Assembly: GCA_965219035.1 (NCBI GenBank)
Contig: CBDCMR010000004.1
Location: 248,001 to 312,000 of the forward strand
From: CBDCKN01 sp965219035
GTDB taxonomy: Bacteria > Gemmatimonadota > Gemmatimonadetes > Longimicrobiales > Gaopeijiaceae
Direction of reading: 5' to 3'
DNA length: 64,000 bases
The first letter of the stretch is position 1, and the number at the start of each line of letters is the position of its first letter. Positions 51,564 through 60,208 of this stretch are shown here, piece by piece. The notes beneath the pieces are model-generated. The model was not told the origin of the DNA, did not search any database, and was given only the letters and a program-made list of their open reading frames with translations. Both the position numbers and the translations under genes were made by a program.

Positions 51564-54245
51564 TCAGCGGGAGATCACGCTCCCGTACACGCTCAGGTCC
51601 CCAAGCGTGAAGTCCTCGGCCGCCACCTGCAGCAGCCTCACGCGGTACCGGGCGTGGTCGCCCCGGTGGGGCACCCAGACCCGCAGCACGGGCCCGTCTG
51701 GCGGCAGCGCACCGGCGATGACGACCTCACGTCGTGTCGAGGACGATTCGTCCGTCTCGAACATCTCCAGACCCGGCGCCTGCAGCGAGTCGATGGCCGG
51801 ACCCTCGATCACCAGCATGGCTCCGATGTCGCGAGTCTGCGCCGGGGCCGTCAACCGGACGTGCAGAGGGCCGGGATCCAAGGCCGATGCGTTGGCCCGG
51901 CCGTCCCGAGCCGCGTCATGGTGCGGGGCGACGATGCCGTCCCCGCAGCCCCAGGCCAAGGCTACGACGGCCAGCAGCGCCGTCCGCAACCACCCGGACC
52001 GCCGGGTCCGGGAACCGGCGGCAGGCGGGTCCGCAGCCGTTCGGCGGCGGCGGGCGGGGCCGCGCGCGCCCTTTCGCCGCTGGCTGGCCCCTCCCGCCGG
52101 CTGCGACGCAGGCAGCGCGGGGGGAGCGGAGGACGGCGGTCCGGCGCCCGCAGCTGATCCGGGTCCCGGCCGGCAGCGGTTGATCCAGGCAAGCAGATCA
52201 CCGAGGTCATACCTTCCGTTCCCGTTCCCCATACTGTCCAGGGCGGCGAGCTGGTCATTGTCCATATCTCCGTCCCTCCACAACGCCGCGGCCGCCGCCC
52301 CCGGGGCCAGGCCGTCTCCGCCGGCCAGCGCCAAGCAGGCGCGCGCGGCCAGGTCTTCCTTCATGGGGGCACTGGCCGCCGAACTCCCCGCCGGACCCCG
52401 CACCGTCGCCGAGATCGTCTCCGACAGCGCCCGGCCGTCCTTCGTGCAGACCGCCGCCGGGGTACCGCAGGCCGCCCCCGCCGCGACCGTCACCGTCACG
52501 TCCGACGGCGAATCCGGCTCGACCGTCAACTCCCACAGGTCCCTGCGTCGGTTCACCCGACTGGCCGACGTCGCCCGGCCCCCGGCCACCGCCACCACGT
52601 CCTCCCGCAACCGCCGGCCGTTCATCCAGCTGAGCGGCTCGCTGAACGCCACCCGGAAGCGGAACGCGCTCTCCCCGTCATGCGCCTCCGGCAGGTCCGC
52701 GAACCACGCCGTGAGCGGCGGCGGACCCTCGTCCGGACCCTCGACCGTCGTCGAGATCCCCTCCGACAGCGACCGCCCGTCCGCGGTGCAGATCGCCCCT
52801 TCCTCGTCGCATGGGCGTCCCGCTTCGATGCTCACCGTCACGTCCCCGTCCGAATCCGGCTCGATCTCGAACTCCCACACGACCTCCCGGTCCTGCTGTC
52901 CGGCATCGCGGTTGCCGACCGAGCGGCTTTTCGAGCCGGTCCCCGCGCCGCCCGGCGCATTGCCGCCTACCGGGCGCACCGACGTCACACGGCCGCCCTC
53001 GACCTCCACGCCGTCCGCGCCCACGTTCTCAGGCGCCTCGCTGAACTCCACCCGGACCTTGATCCGCTTCGTGCCGTCGTGGCGCTCCGGCGGCGAGACG
53101 AAGCGCGCCCCCAGCGCCCTCCCCCGGTTGGTGGGGCGGGCCGTCTTCATGTCAGACCACTCGCTGAAGCCGTCGCCGCTCAACGCCTGCACCAGTACCT
53201 TGTATTCCGTGCCCGCTTCGAGGTCCGTGCGCTTCACGCTGGTCGGCGGAGTGCCGCCGCATCCCTTTCCGGTGCCGCGAGAGCCGGGATATGACTGCTT
53301 TCTTTTCTTGGCCTCACCGCTCGGGTGGCGGAATTCGACGAGGTAGCACTCGATCGGAAAGGTGCCCGCGTCGGCCGCATCCCAGCTCACCTTCAGCGTC
53401 CCGACCTCGCCGTCCGGCGCCGTCACACTCACATTTTCCGGCGCCGACGGAAGCTGGCGCTCGTAAACCAGCGCCACCCTGACCTGGTCCGCTTCATTTT
53501 CATCCGTCGTGTCCGGGTCGTCTGCTTTCCAGTTCAGGTCGGTCGAAGCGTTGTTGTCGATGTTCTTCCATTCGTAATTGAGGTCTTTATATGTTGCGGA
53601 GCTTAACGGATAGCTCTTGTGGCCGATCCAGAGCGTGACGTTGCCGACGTCGGGCAGTTCGGGCATCCTCAGCAATAGGTCCTTGCTGACAACACCTGCA
53701 GTCGTTTGATTAACCCAGAGCCCTGACACGGTCTTATAGCTGTCGCGGTCGACGTGATGTTTGTGGGGCGGGTTCCAGGGCGGGAATCCGAAATCCGCGC
53801 TGGTGCTGATCGATCCAACCGAGGTAGATCTAATGTATCCATATTGAAGGAGGGACACTGCGGGTAGCTCATTAACTCCCACCGTTATGGTGGTGCGCCA
53901 GACATAGAAGTGGGTGTGCTCCGGGCCGTGGGGCCCGTTGTCCGTGGTATCCGCCTGTACCGTAGCCGGCAGGGCGAGGGCGCCGGAGAGCGCGAGCAAC
54001 GCCGCGGCGGCGAGCGCGCGGGCGGAGCCGATAAGCGAACGCCGCGCGCCACGCGGGCGCGCAAGCCCCGCCGGCCTGCCGGTGGCGGGTGCGGCGTATG
54101 TATAAGGAGAGGGACGGCCGCCCAGCCGTGGCGGCAGGGTGTCAGGCCGTGGAGGCGGGCAGCCGTGTTCCCTCGCGCTTGAGACGCTCGGCAAGATGGT
54201 ACCCGTGCGGCGCTCGCGGCCGCGTCCGTCCGGTATCCTAGTCAT
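51564..54245 (-). CDS. Secreted Fn3 / repeat / dockerin-like protein with internal lipobox-like segment
   Basis: This 893-residue protein has an unusually long basic N-region, then a hydrophobic signal at about residues 73-97 (ARALAAAALLALSGALALP). It continues with an Fn3 domain (~265-375, PSAPENVSVTAPDGEVGTL, LEAGTEYKVLVQALSGDGFS) and two SwmB-like repeats (RVEFSEAPENV; RVAFSEPLSWMNGRR; each ending GRxLSExIS). A dockerin-like calcium loop follows (MGNGNGRYDLGDLLAWINRC). Near residue 748 LRTALLAVVALAWGCGDG looks like a lipoprotein signal, followed by a 140-residue domain, so a TTG there may start a second product. ATG 54,245 is supported by GAAGGGGA 6 bases upstream. Its leader touches the recombinase cassette. 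Confidence 0.75.
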   Translation of the reverse strand: MTRIPDGRGRERRTGTILPSVSSAREHGCPPPRPDTLPPRLGGRPSPYTYAAPATGRPAGLARPRGARRSLIGSARALAAAALLALSGALALPATVQADTTDNGPHGPEHTHFYVWRTTITVGVNELPAVSLLQYGYIRSTSVGSISTSADFGFPPWNPPHKHHVDRDSYKTVSGLWVNQTTAGVVSKDLLLRMPELPDVGNVTLWIGHKSYPLSSATYKDLNYEWKNIDNNASTDLNWKADDPDTTDENEADQVRVALVYERQLPSAPENVSVTAPDGEVGTLKVSWDAADAGTFPIECYLVEFRHPSGEAKKRKQSYPGSRGTGKGCGGTPPTSVKRTDLEAGTEYKVLVQALSGDGFSEWSDMKTARPTNRGRALGARFVSPPERHDGTKRIKVRVEFSEAPENVGADGVEVEGGRVTSVRPVGGNAPGGAGTGSKSRSVGNRDAGQQDREVVWEFEIEPDSDGDVTVSIEAGRPCDEEGAICTADGRSLSEGISTTVEGPDEGPPPLTAWFADLPEAHDGESAFRFRVAFSEPLSWMNGRRLREDVVAVAGGRATSASRVNRRRDLWELTVEPDSPSDVTVTVAAGAACGTPAAVCTKDGRALSETISATVRGPAGSSAASAPMKEDLAARACLALAGGDGLAPGAAAAALWRDGDMDNDQLAALDSMGNGNGRYDLGDLLAWINRCRPGPGSAAGAGPPSSAPPALPASQPAGGASQRRKGARGPARRRRTAADPPAAGSRTRRSGWLRTALLAVVALAWGCGDGIVAPHHDAARDGRANASALDPGPLHVRLTAPAQTRDIGAMLVIEGPAIDSLQAPGLEMFETDESSSTRREVVIAGALPPDGPVLRVWVPHRGDHARYRVRLLQVAAEDFTLGDLSVYGSVISR

Positions 54246-54292
54246 CGCGATGTCCCCTTCGCTGGTTCCCCTGCGGTTTCCGCGCGCGGATT

Positions 54293-54324
54293 TAGCTCTC
54301 GATAATTGTAGTTATCGAGAGTAA
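54293..54324. repeat. Left dif-like recombination site (32-bp inverted repeat)
   Basis: TAG, arm CTCTCGATAA (54,296-54,305), spacer TTGTAG, arm TTATCGAGAG (54,312-54,321), TAA. The 10-bp arms are perfect reverse complements around a 6-bp centre. ATAA-6-TTAT is the layout of Xer/dif sites. The whole 32 bp is repeated in inverted orientation at 55,395-55,426. Confidence 0.9.
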
Positions 54325-54360
54325 ACCGTTTGGCTGTATGTCATTGTGCAGGGGGCACTT

Positions 54361-55347
54361 ATGCGGATTTCGGCCCCGGGAGGCGTGTCCGACCGTCCCG
54401 ATCCGGCCACTCGAAAGTCACAAACCGGCGAGCGGCTGACCGCCTACCTGGAGGATGCCCGCGGCGCCCTGAGCGGCCATACCGTGCGAGCGGTGCGAGC
54501 GGACCTGGAACGGTTCGCGGCGTGGTGCGCGGAGCGGGGGCGTTCTCCGCTGCCCGCGCGCGCGGCCACGGTGGTGGCCTACGTCGAGGCGATGGCGAGC
54601 GAGCGAGCGCCGGCCACCGTGCGGCGCTACGTCTCGAGCGTCGCCACCGTGCACAAGGCGGCCGGGGAGCGGAGCCCGCTCGAGCACGTGACCGTGAGGC
54701 GGGCGCTGAAGCGGATGCACCGGCAGAGGGGGTGCCGGCAGAGGCAGGTGCGGGGCCTGACCTGGGCGCTCCGCCGGCGCCTGATGGAGGCCACGGGCGA
54801 CCGGGTGATCGACGTCAGGAACCGCGCGATCCTGGCCGTGGCCTACGACGCCATGCTCCGGCGCTCCGAGCTGGTCGCGCTGCAAGTCGTTGACGTGACG
54901 ATAGAAAGGGGCGGTTCGGCCTCGCTCCTCGTGCGCCGCGCGAAGACCGATCCGGAGGGCGGCGGCGCGATGCTCTACCTGCACCGAGACAGCGTGAGGC
55001 TGCTCTCGGAGTGGCTGAGCGCGAGCGGGATCGGTGGCGGGCCGCTCTTCCGTTCGATGCGCAAGGACGGCACGCTGGGCGGCCGGCTGCATGAGAGCCA
55101 GGTGCCGCGCATCTACAAGGCGATGGCCGAACGGGCCGCGCTCCCGGCGCAGATCGTGCAGCGGCTCTCCGGGCACAGCCCCCGCGTGGGCGCGGCTCAG
55201 GACATGATCGCCAAGGGGATCGGGATCCCGGCGATCATGCAGGCCGGGCGCTGGAAGAGCGCCCAGATGGTGCAGCGCTACGGCGAGCGGCTCCTCGCCA
55301 AGCGCAACGGCGCCGCACAGTTGGCACGGCTTCAGAAACGCAGATGA
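54361..55347 (+). CDS. Tyrosine site-specific recombinase inside its own inverted sites
   Basis: This 328-residue recombinase has an N-terminal SAM-like core-binding domain (~25-120, LTAYLEDARGALSGHTVRAV) and a complete catalytic domain: Arg167 in MLRRSEL, Lys195 in RRAKTDPEGG, His272 and Arg275 in LSGHSPRVGA, Trp298 in GRWKSAQ, Tyr307 nucleophile in VQRYGER. It cuts and rejoins DNA through a 3'-phosphotyrosine link. ATG 54,361 has AGGGGG 6 bases upstream. The gene lies wholly between two 32-bp inverted dif-like sites, so its likely reaction is inversion of the 1.07-kb segment that encodes it. Integrase of an element is the alternative, but no element body is present. Confidence 0.9.
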   Translation: MRISAPGGVSDRPDPATRKSQTGERLTAYLEDARGALSGHTVRAVRADLERFAAWCAERGRSPLPARAATVVAYVEAMASERAPATVRRYVSSVATVHKAAGERSPLEHVTVRRALKRMHRQRGCRQRQVRGLTWALRRRLMEATGDRVIDVRNRAILAVAYDAMLRRSELVALQVVDVTIERGGSASLLVRRAKTDPEGGGAMLYLHRDSVRLLSEWLSASGIGGGPLFRSMRKDGTLGGRLHESQVPRIYKAMAERAALPAQIVQRLSGHSPRVGAAQDMIAKGIGIPAIMQAGRWKSAQMVQRYGERLLAKRNGAAQLARLQKRR

Positions 55348-55370
55348 GCCCCGAAGACGCCTTGGGGCTC
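55346..55370 (+). terminator. Terminator of the recombinase gene, inside the cassette
   Basis: GAGCCCC (55,346-55,352) pairs with GGGGCTC (55,364-55,370), beginning on the TGA stop; TCT follows. It would insulate the sensor-kinase gene from recombinase transcription in this orientation and would move to the other side after inversion. Confidence 0.65.
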
Positions 55371-55394
55371 TCTGGTCACAAACGTTGCCGCGGG

Positions 55395-55426
55395 TTACTC
55401 TCGATAACTACAATTATCGAGAGCTA
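55395..55426. repeat. Right dif-like recombination site (inverted copy)
   Basis: TTA, arm CTCTCGATAA (55,398-55,407), spacer CTACAA, arm TTATCGAGAG (55,414-55,423), CTA. The spacer is the exact reverse complement of the left one (TTGTAG), so the two asymmetric centres face each other. Strand exchange between them inverts the DNA between. Confidence 0.9.
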
Positions 55427-55586
55427 TCTGGAAAGATACGCGCTATTTTGTGAGTGAGTTGTGACTTATCGGGCGAACGTCGTGGCCTTTTAGTGACTTC
55501 ACGCGCGAAGAGCGCTATTCTCCACCCCCCGCGGTCCGGCGGGAAGGCGGCCGGGCCGATCGATACCCTTCGGCGGGAGTGGAGCA

Positions 55587-58034
55587 TTGAACGATCGAGA
55601 CCCTACGGGGCCCGGGAGCGGGCCCTCCGACGACCGCATCTCGCGGCTGAGCGCGGCGATTCTCCGCATCAGCCAGAGCCTGGACGTGGCCACCGTGCTG
55701 GAGGAGGTCGTCGAGAGTGCCCGCGCGCTCACCGGCGCCCGCTCGGGCGTGATCACGACGATCGACGAGCGGGGAGAGGTCCAGGACTTCGTCACATCCG
55801 GCCTTTCTCCCGAAGAGTACCGGAAGATGGTGGAGTGGTCCGACGGGCGGCGACTCTTCGAACACCTTCGCGACCAGGCGAAGCCGCTCCGGGTGGCGGA
55901 TCTGCCCAGCTACCTCGACTCGCTCGGCCTCTCGCCGACGCCCTGGACGTCGAGGTCGCTGCATGGGACCCCGATGCACCACCGGGGCGAGCATCTCGGC
56001 AACTTCTTTCTCAGCGACAAGGAGGACGGCGAGGCGTTCACGGGCGAGGACGAGGAGATCCTGGTGCTTTTCGCGTCGCAGGCGGCGACGGCGATCGCGA
56101 ACGCGCGCACGTACCGCGATCTCGAGCGGGCGCGGGCCGACCTCGAGGCGCTCATCGAGACCTCGCCGGTCGGCGTGGCGGTGTTCGATGCCGGCACCGG
56201 CCATCCGGTCTCGTTCAACCGCGAGGCGCGGCGCATCGTCGAGGGGCTCCGCACGCCGGGCCGTCCACCGGAGCAGCTGCTCGAGGTGATCACGTGCCGG
56301 CACTCCGACGGGCGGGAGGTCTCCCTAGAGGAGCTGCCCCTGGCCCGGCAGCTCGAGGGTGCCACGACGATGCGGGCCGAGGAGGTCGAGCTGTCGGTGC
56401 CCGACGGGCGGAGCGTCCGGATGCTCATCAACGTCACGCCGATCCGCTCCGAGGAGGGAGGGGTCGTGTCGGTCGTCGTCACCATGCAGGACCTGGCGCC
56501 GCTCGACGACCTTGAGCGGCAGCGGGCGGAGTTCCTCGGGATGGTGAGCCACGAGCTCCGCGCCCCGCTGACCTCGATCAAGGGTTCGACGGCGACCGTG
56601 CTCGGCGCCGTGCCGGTCCCGCCCCAGGCCGAGCTGCTCCAGTTCTTCCGCATCATCGACGGGCAGGCCGACCACATGAGGGGCCTCATCGCGAACCTTC
56701 TGGACGCGGGAAGCATCGAGGCGGGCACGCTCACCGTCGCGCCCGAGCCCGCGAACGTAGCCGCGCTGGTGGACCGGGCCCGCAGCACGTTCCTGAGCGG
56801 CGGAGGCCGGCACGCCGTCCTCATCGACCTGCCGCCGGACCTGCCGCGTGCGATGGCCGACCCGGAGCGCATCGTGCAGGTGATGAACAACCTCTTCTCG
56901 AACGCGGCCCGCCACGCTCCCGCGTCCTCCCCGATCCGGGTCGAGGCGACGTGCGAGGGCGGCTACATCGCGCTCTCGGTCTCGGACGAGGGCCGGGGGA
57001 TCCCGCCCGACCGGCTCCCGCACCTCTTCCACAAGCGCGCCGGCCTCGCCGGAGGCACCGGGCTCGGCCTCGCCATCTGCAAGGGCCTCGTCGAGGCGCA
57101 CGGCGGCCGTATCCGCGCCGAGAGCGGGGGGACGGACCAGGGCGCGCGCTTCACCTTCACGATCCCGGTGGCCGGGGCGGCCACCCCCGAGGCAGCCACG
57201 CCCGAGGAGGCTCCGCCCAGCGACCAGCCACGCCCGCCCGGGGACGGGCGGGAGAAGACTCCCGTCCTGGTCGTGGACGACGACCCGCAGACGCTACGCT
57301 ACGTGCGCGACGTCCTCTCCGATGCGGGCTACGCTGCGCTGGTGACGGGCGATCCGGACGGGCTCTCCGGCGTCATCCGCGCCGAGAAGCCCCGCCTCGT
57401 CCTTCTCGACCTCATGCTCCCCGGAACGGACGGGATCGAGCTGATGAAGCGGGTCCCCGAGCTCGCCGATCTCCCGGTCATCTTCATCTCCGGCTACGGC
57501 CGCGACGAGACGATCGCCAAGGCGCTCGAGAGCGGTGCCGCCGACTACATCGTCAAGCCGTTCTCGCCGACCGAGCTCGTCGCGCGCGTCCAGGCGGCGC
57601 TACGGAACCGGGCCGTGCCCGAGACGTTCGTGCACGGGGAGCTCGCCGTCGATTACGGCCGGCGCCGGGTTAGCGTCGCCGGCCGCGAGGTCCCGCTCAC
57701 GGCCACCGAGTTCGACTTGCTCCGCATCCTCTCGCTCCACGGGGGACGGGTCGTGACCACGGAGGCGCTCCTCCGACAGGTGTGGGGACGCCGTGGCTCG
57801 GACGACACCGATCGCGTGCGTACCGTCGTCAAGAAGCTCCGCCACAAGCTCGGCGACGACGCCGGCAATCCCACCTACGTCTTCAACGAGCACGGCGTCG
57901 GCTACCGCTTCGCAAGGCCGGGACCGGTGATGTCTCCAGGAGATGCCGCCGCAGCGCCGAGCCGCGAAGACTCTAGATCGATCACTCGGGAGACCAAATC
58001 CGTAAGCCCGCCGGGGGTAAACGCTCCCTCTTGA
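55587..58034 (+). CDS. Single-polypeptide two-component regulator: GAF-PAS-histidine kinase-receiver-winged helix
   Basis: This 815-residue cytosolic protein has, in order: a GAF domain (~25-175, ending LFASQAATAIANARTY), a PAS-like domain (~185-300, LIETSPVGVAVFDAGTG), HisKA with the phospho-acceptor His322 (GMVSHELRAPLTSIKGS), HATPase (~410-530, NNLFSNAARHAP, SDEGRGIPPDRL, GTGLGLAICKGLVEAHGG), a receiver (~555-670, VVDDDP, Asp608 in LVLLDLMLPGTDG, KPFSPTEL), and an OmpR-type winged helix (~685-780, LTATEFDLLRILSLHGG). Input, phosphorelay and DNA binding are therefore in one chain. TTG 55,587 follows GGGAGTGGAG. It sits next to the invertible recombinase cassette and may control or be controlled by it. 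Confidence 0.9.
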   Translation: MNDRDPTGPGSGPSDDRISRLSAAILRISQSLDVATVLEEVVESARALTGARSGVITTIDERGEVQDFVTSGLSPEEYRKMVEWSDGRRLFEHLRDQAKPLRVADLPSYLDSLGLSPTPWTSRSLHGTPMHHRGEHLGNFFLSDKEDGEAFTGEDEEILVLFASQAATAIANARTYRDLERARADLEALIETSPVGVAVFDAGTGHPVSFNREARRIVEGLRTPGRPPEQLLEVITCRHSDGREVSLEELPLARQLEGATTMRAEEVELSVPDGRSVRMLINVTPIRSEEGGVVSVVVTMQDLAPLDDLERQRAEFLGMVSHELRAPLTSIKGSTATVLGAVPVPPQAELLQFFRIIDGQADHMRGLIANLLDAGSIEAGTLTVAPEPANVAALVDRARSTFLSGGGRHAVLIDLPPDLPRAMADPERIVQVMNNLFSNAARHAPASSPIRVEATCEGGYIALSVSDEGRGIPPDRLPHLFHKRAGLAGGTGLGLAICKGLVEAHGGRIRAESGGTDQGARFTFTIPVAGAATPEAATPEEAPPSDQPRPPGDGREKTPVLVVDDDPQTLRYVRDVLSDAGYAALVTGDPDGLSGVIRAEKPRLVLLDLMLPGTDGIELMKRVPELADLPVIFISGYGRDETIAKALESGAADYIVKPFSPTELVARVQAALRNRAVPETFVHGELAVDYGRRRVSVAGREVPLTATEFDLLRILSLHGGRVVTTEALLRQVWGRRGSDDTDRVRTVVKKLRHKLGDDAGNPTYVFNEHGVGYRFARPGPVMSPGDAAAAPSREDSRSITRETKSVSPPGVNAPS

Positions 58035-58115
58035 GGTCATCAATGAACACCGGTTTGGTCACCACGCGCGGCGCCTGTTAGCTTCTGTCTCTTCTCGCGA
58101 CGACGGACCTTTCAT

Positions 58116-58910
58116 ATGGCGCTTATTCCAGCGGGGTATCTGAACGCCGTCGTTTCCTTGGGTACGCTGGCGGAGTCCTTCCACCACGCAGGCACGGGGT
58201 TCCTGTACGCCCACCCTCTTCCCAGCAGGCAGGGCCGGACACCGTATCGAGGCTTCTTGGTCACCAATAGACATGTGGTGGCCGATGGCATTACGCATGT
58301 CCGCTTCAACCACCTCGAAACAGGCTTGACGGAAGCGCCGGTGGGCGCCGTCGCGTCGGGTGCGTGGACGGTTCACCCGAACGGCGCCGACATAGCCGTC
58401 ACCCCGCTCCTGCAGTCCAGTCCCTTGTCGCAGGGACGGCAGCTGGCGGAGGTGGGAATGTTCATCGGCGATGTAGGCACTAGCTTCGGGGAGGGCGTGC
58501 AACCAGTGGAAGGTGACGACGTATTCGTAATCGGCTTCCCTCTCGGTTTGGTCGGCGACGCCAGGAACCACCCGGTCGTCAGATACGGGGTCATAGCGAG
58601 AATCCAAGACTGGATACGGAGAGACCAGAACACTTTCCTCATCGATGCTCCCGCCTTCCCCGGCAACAGCGGCGGTCCAGTTGTCCTCAAACCGGAAGTG
58701 GCCGCCATCAAGGACACGAAAGCAATCACGCACTGCCTCCTCGTGGGAGTGATCAGCAAGCAACTCCGCAGCCGAGAGATCGCGGTCAGCCAACGAACAG
58801 GCGCTCCGCGTGTGGTCTTCGAGGAGGACGCCGGTCTGGCAGAGGTAGTCCCTGCGGAGTTAGTAAGAGAAACGGCGATCCAAGAAATCTCAGACCTGCA
58901 ATCGCAATAG
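58116..58910 (+). CDS. Trypsin-like serine protease
   Basis: This 264-residue chymotrypsin-fold protease has the full triad: His53 in GFLVTNRHVVADG, Asp92 in NGADIAVTPL, and Ser185 in APAFPGNSGGPVVL. There is no signal peptide, TM helix or PDZ domain, so it should act in the cytoplasm, unlike DegP-type proteases. Cytosolic trypsin-like domains are found in several bacterial defence and signalling islands as effectors. Start ATG 58,116 is preceded by GACCTTTCAT-like AT-rich text rather than a clear Shine-Dalgarno. It is monocistronic here. Confidence 0.85.
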   Translation: MALIPAGYLNAVVSLGTLAESFHHAGTGFLYAHPLPSRQGRTPYRGFLVTNRHVVADGITHVRFNHLETGLTEAPVGAVASGAWTVHPNGADIAVTPLLQSSPLSQGRQLAEVGMFIGDVGTSFGEGVQPVEGDDVFVIGFPLGLVGDARNHPVVRYGVIARIQDWIRRDQNTFLIDAPAFPGNSGGPVVLKPEVAAIKDTKAITHCLLVGVISKQLRSREIAVSQRTGAPRVVFEEDAGLAEVVPAELVRETAIQEISDLQSQ

Positions 58911-59301
58911 GTCGTGACCCCGCAAGCCCCAGGGACAGTCTGGCGAATTGAAGCCTTCCGTCCGCTGCCGCGAAAACCGGAGGGGCACCGCCGTGTTCCC
59001 GCCGGCCGTTCGGCGACTGCAAGACAAGAGCTGGCCCGCACACGGAAGCCGACCAGCAACCCACGGGGGAGTTCTCGCTTACAGAGTCGCTCCACGCGTG
59101 CGAAGGGGAACCGCAAAGTAGAGCGTGATGTTTCTTTGAAATGCGGGGCGCATCTTGGCCGGCGTATGAACTGGGAGCTTCGTGGCTCTCGTCATGTGAT
59201 CCCCTTGGCTCCGAGCACCCTGGCAACGATGCGGATTTGCCTTCCGTAGGCAACAGAAGCTTGGGCTATCGGGGATCCAATTCGGAACGTCTTACGGCGG
59301 C
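58911..59301. other. Intergenic, no gene seen
   Basis: Open frames on both strands lack family-like text or good start signals. No repeat or RNA fold stands out. Confidence 0.4.
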
Positions 59302-59652
59302 CTAGAGGACGCGGAACCTCACGGGACTCCTCGCGTCGAACGCGCGATCCGCAGCTCGGCGGAACTCCGCTGAGAGGACCCGAAGCATCGCATAGATCTC
59401 TATGCACCCGGGAAACCCGGAAGCACTGGCAGCTTGCCCGTGCAGGTTGTCCGCTGTCTGACTCAATTGCGCTGGGGACATGACCTGTGCCACAGCGGCA
59501 ACGGACGCTGCCGCCGCAGCACGCATCTTCTCTTCAGACATCTTCTCGACTCCTGTGGTTACAGCGCCACCCGAGTGATCCCTAGGCGGGCCATCCGCTC
59601 GCTTACCTCCCGCGCGCGAACTCTTGGAAGCGTCGTTCTTCTTTTGGGTCAA
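59302..59652 (-). CDS. Hypothetical protein
   Basis: This possible 116-residue protein begins with a low-complexity basic stretch (TQKKNDASKSSRAGGKRADG). From about residue 38 it reads MSEEKMRAAAAASVAAVAQV, then SPAQLSQTADNLHGQAASAS, and IEIYAMLRVLSAEFRRAADR, a run of helices. A start at Met38 would give 79 residues. No family is recognised. The ordered helix pattern and lack of a better frame suggest it is real, with low certainty. Confidence 0.35.
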   Translation of the reverse strand: MTQKKNDASKSSRAGGKRADGPPRDHSGGAVTTGVEKMSEEKMRAAAAASVAAVAQVMSPAQLSQTADNLHGQAASASGFPGCIEIYAMLRVLSAEFRRAADRAFDARSPVRFRVL

Positions 59653-60109
59653 ACGACAGGCCGCGATCCTTGAGATCGTCCGTAAGCAGAGGGTGCCCCA
59701 CGAGGAGGCCGTCCGGACTGGCGATCAAGATGATCTCCGCCTACTCGCCGGTGCCTACTCCGATGGAATGGACGCCCCCCTCCTAACGGCATCGCAATGT
59801 GCCAATATGGTATTTCTGACCAGCAACGTAAACGTTGCTGATGAGGGTACGGAGGGAAGAGCCAACGAAATGAAGGTCGAGATCATCCTGGCGAACGTGG
59901 AAGCAGGCAAGATTGCTCTGCCGGTGTTTCAGCCAGCGAACGGACTAGAATGTAGCGCGAGCGACCAAGCTGGGGTAACCAGGAACCCCCTGCACATCGG
60001 GCGGGACTCCTGCCCGGCCCGGAGCACCGCCATGGACGCCCGAAGGGCGACCTCGTTTGCCAAGGCCGCGAGGACTGCCGTGGCGTTTGCCTTCCCGTAG
60101 GGATCCATG
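59653..60109. other. Uncertain coding stretch
   Basis: Competing open frames lie on both strands and none is persuasive. On the minus strand, GKANATAVLAALANEVALRA and MAVLRAGQESRP look the most protein-like (59,940-60,100). Confidence 0.3.
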
Positions 60110-60208
60110 GATGGGAGCGACCCCCCGTGGGAGGGTGGCATGGGCGTGCACATGCCAGCCCTCCCCGATGCCGATCGAGGCATCCCGAAAGGGGGGGTCG
60201 CTCCCATC
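60110..60208. repeat. 99-bp Y-shaped inverted-repeat structure
   Basis: GATGGGAGCGACCCCCC (60,110-60,126) pairs perfectly over 17 bp with 60,192-60,208. Inside are two hairpins: GGGAGGGTGGCATG with CATGCCAGCCCTCCC (60,129-60,165, one bulge) and GATGCC/GGCATC (60,167-60,184). Together they make a three-way junction as DNA cruciform or RNA. It may be a MITE, a non-coding RNA or a protein-binding cruciform. Confidence 0.7.

Noticed and set aside
54293..54324. Palindrome read as a transcription terminator
   Set aside because: The arms are AT/GC mixed with a 6-base loop and no T-run, and an exact inverted copy exists on the other side of the recombinase.
54293..55426. Ordinary insertion sequence with terminal inverted repeats
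   Set aside because: The repeats are internally symmetric dif-like sites, no flanking target duplication is visible, and the gene is a tyrosine recombinase rather than a DDE transposase. Not fully excluded.
59624..60100. 159-codon plus-strand open frame
   Set aside because: No Shine-Dalgarno or family-like text, and it competes with more protein-like minus-strand stretches.
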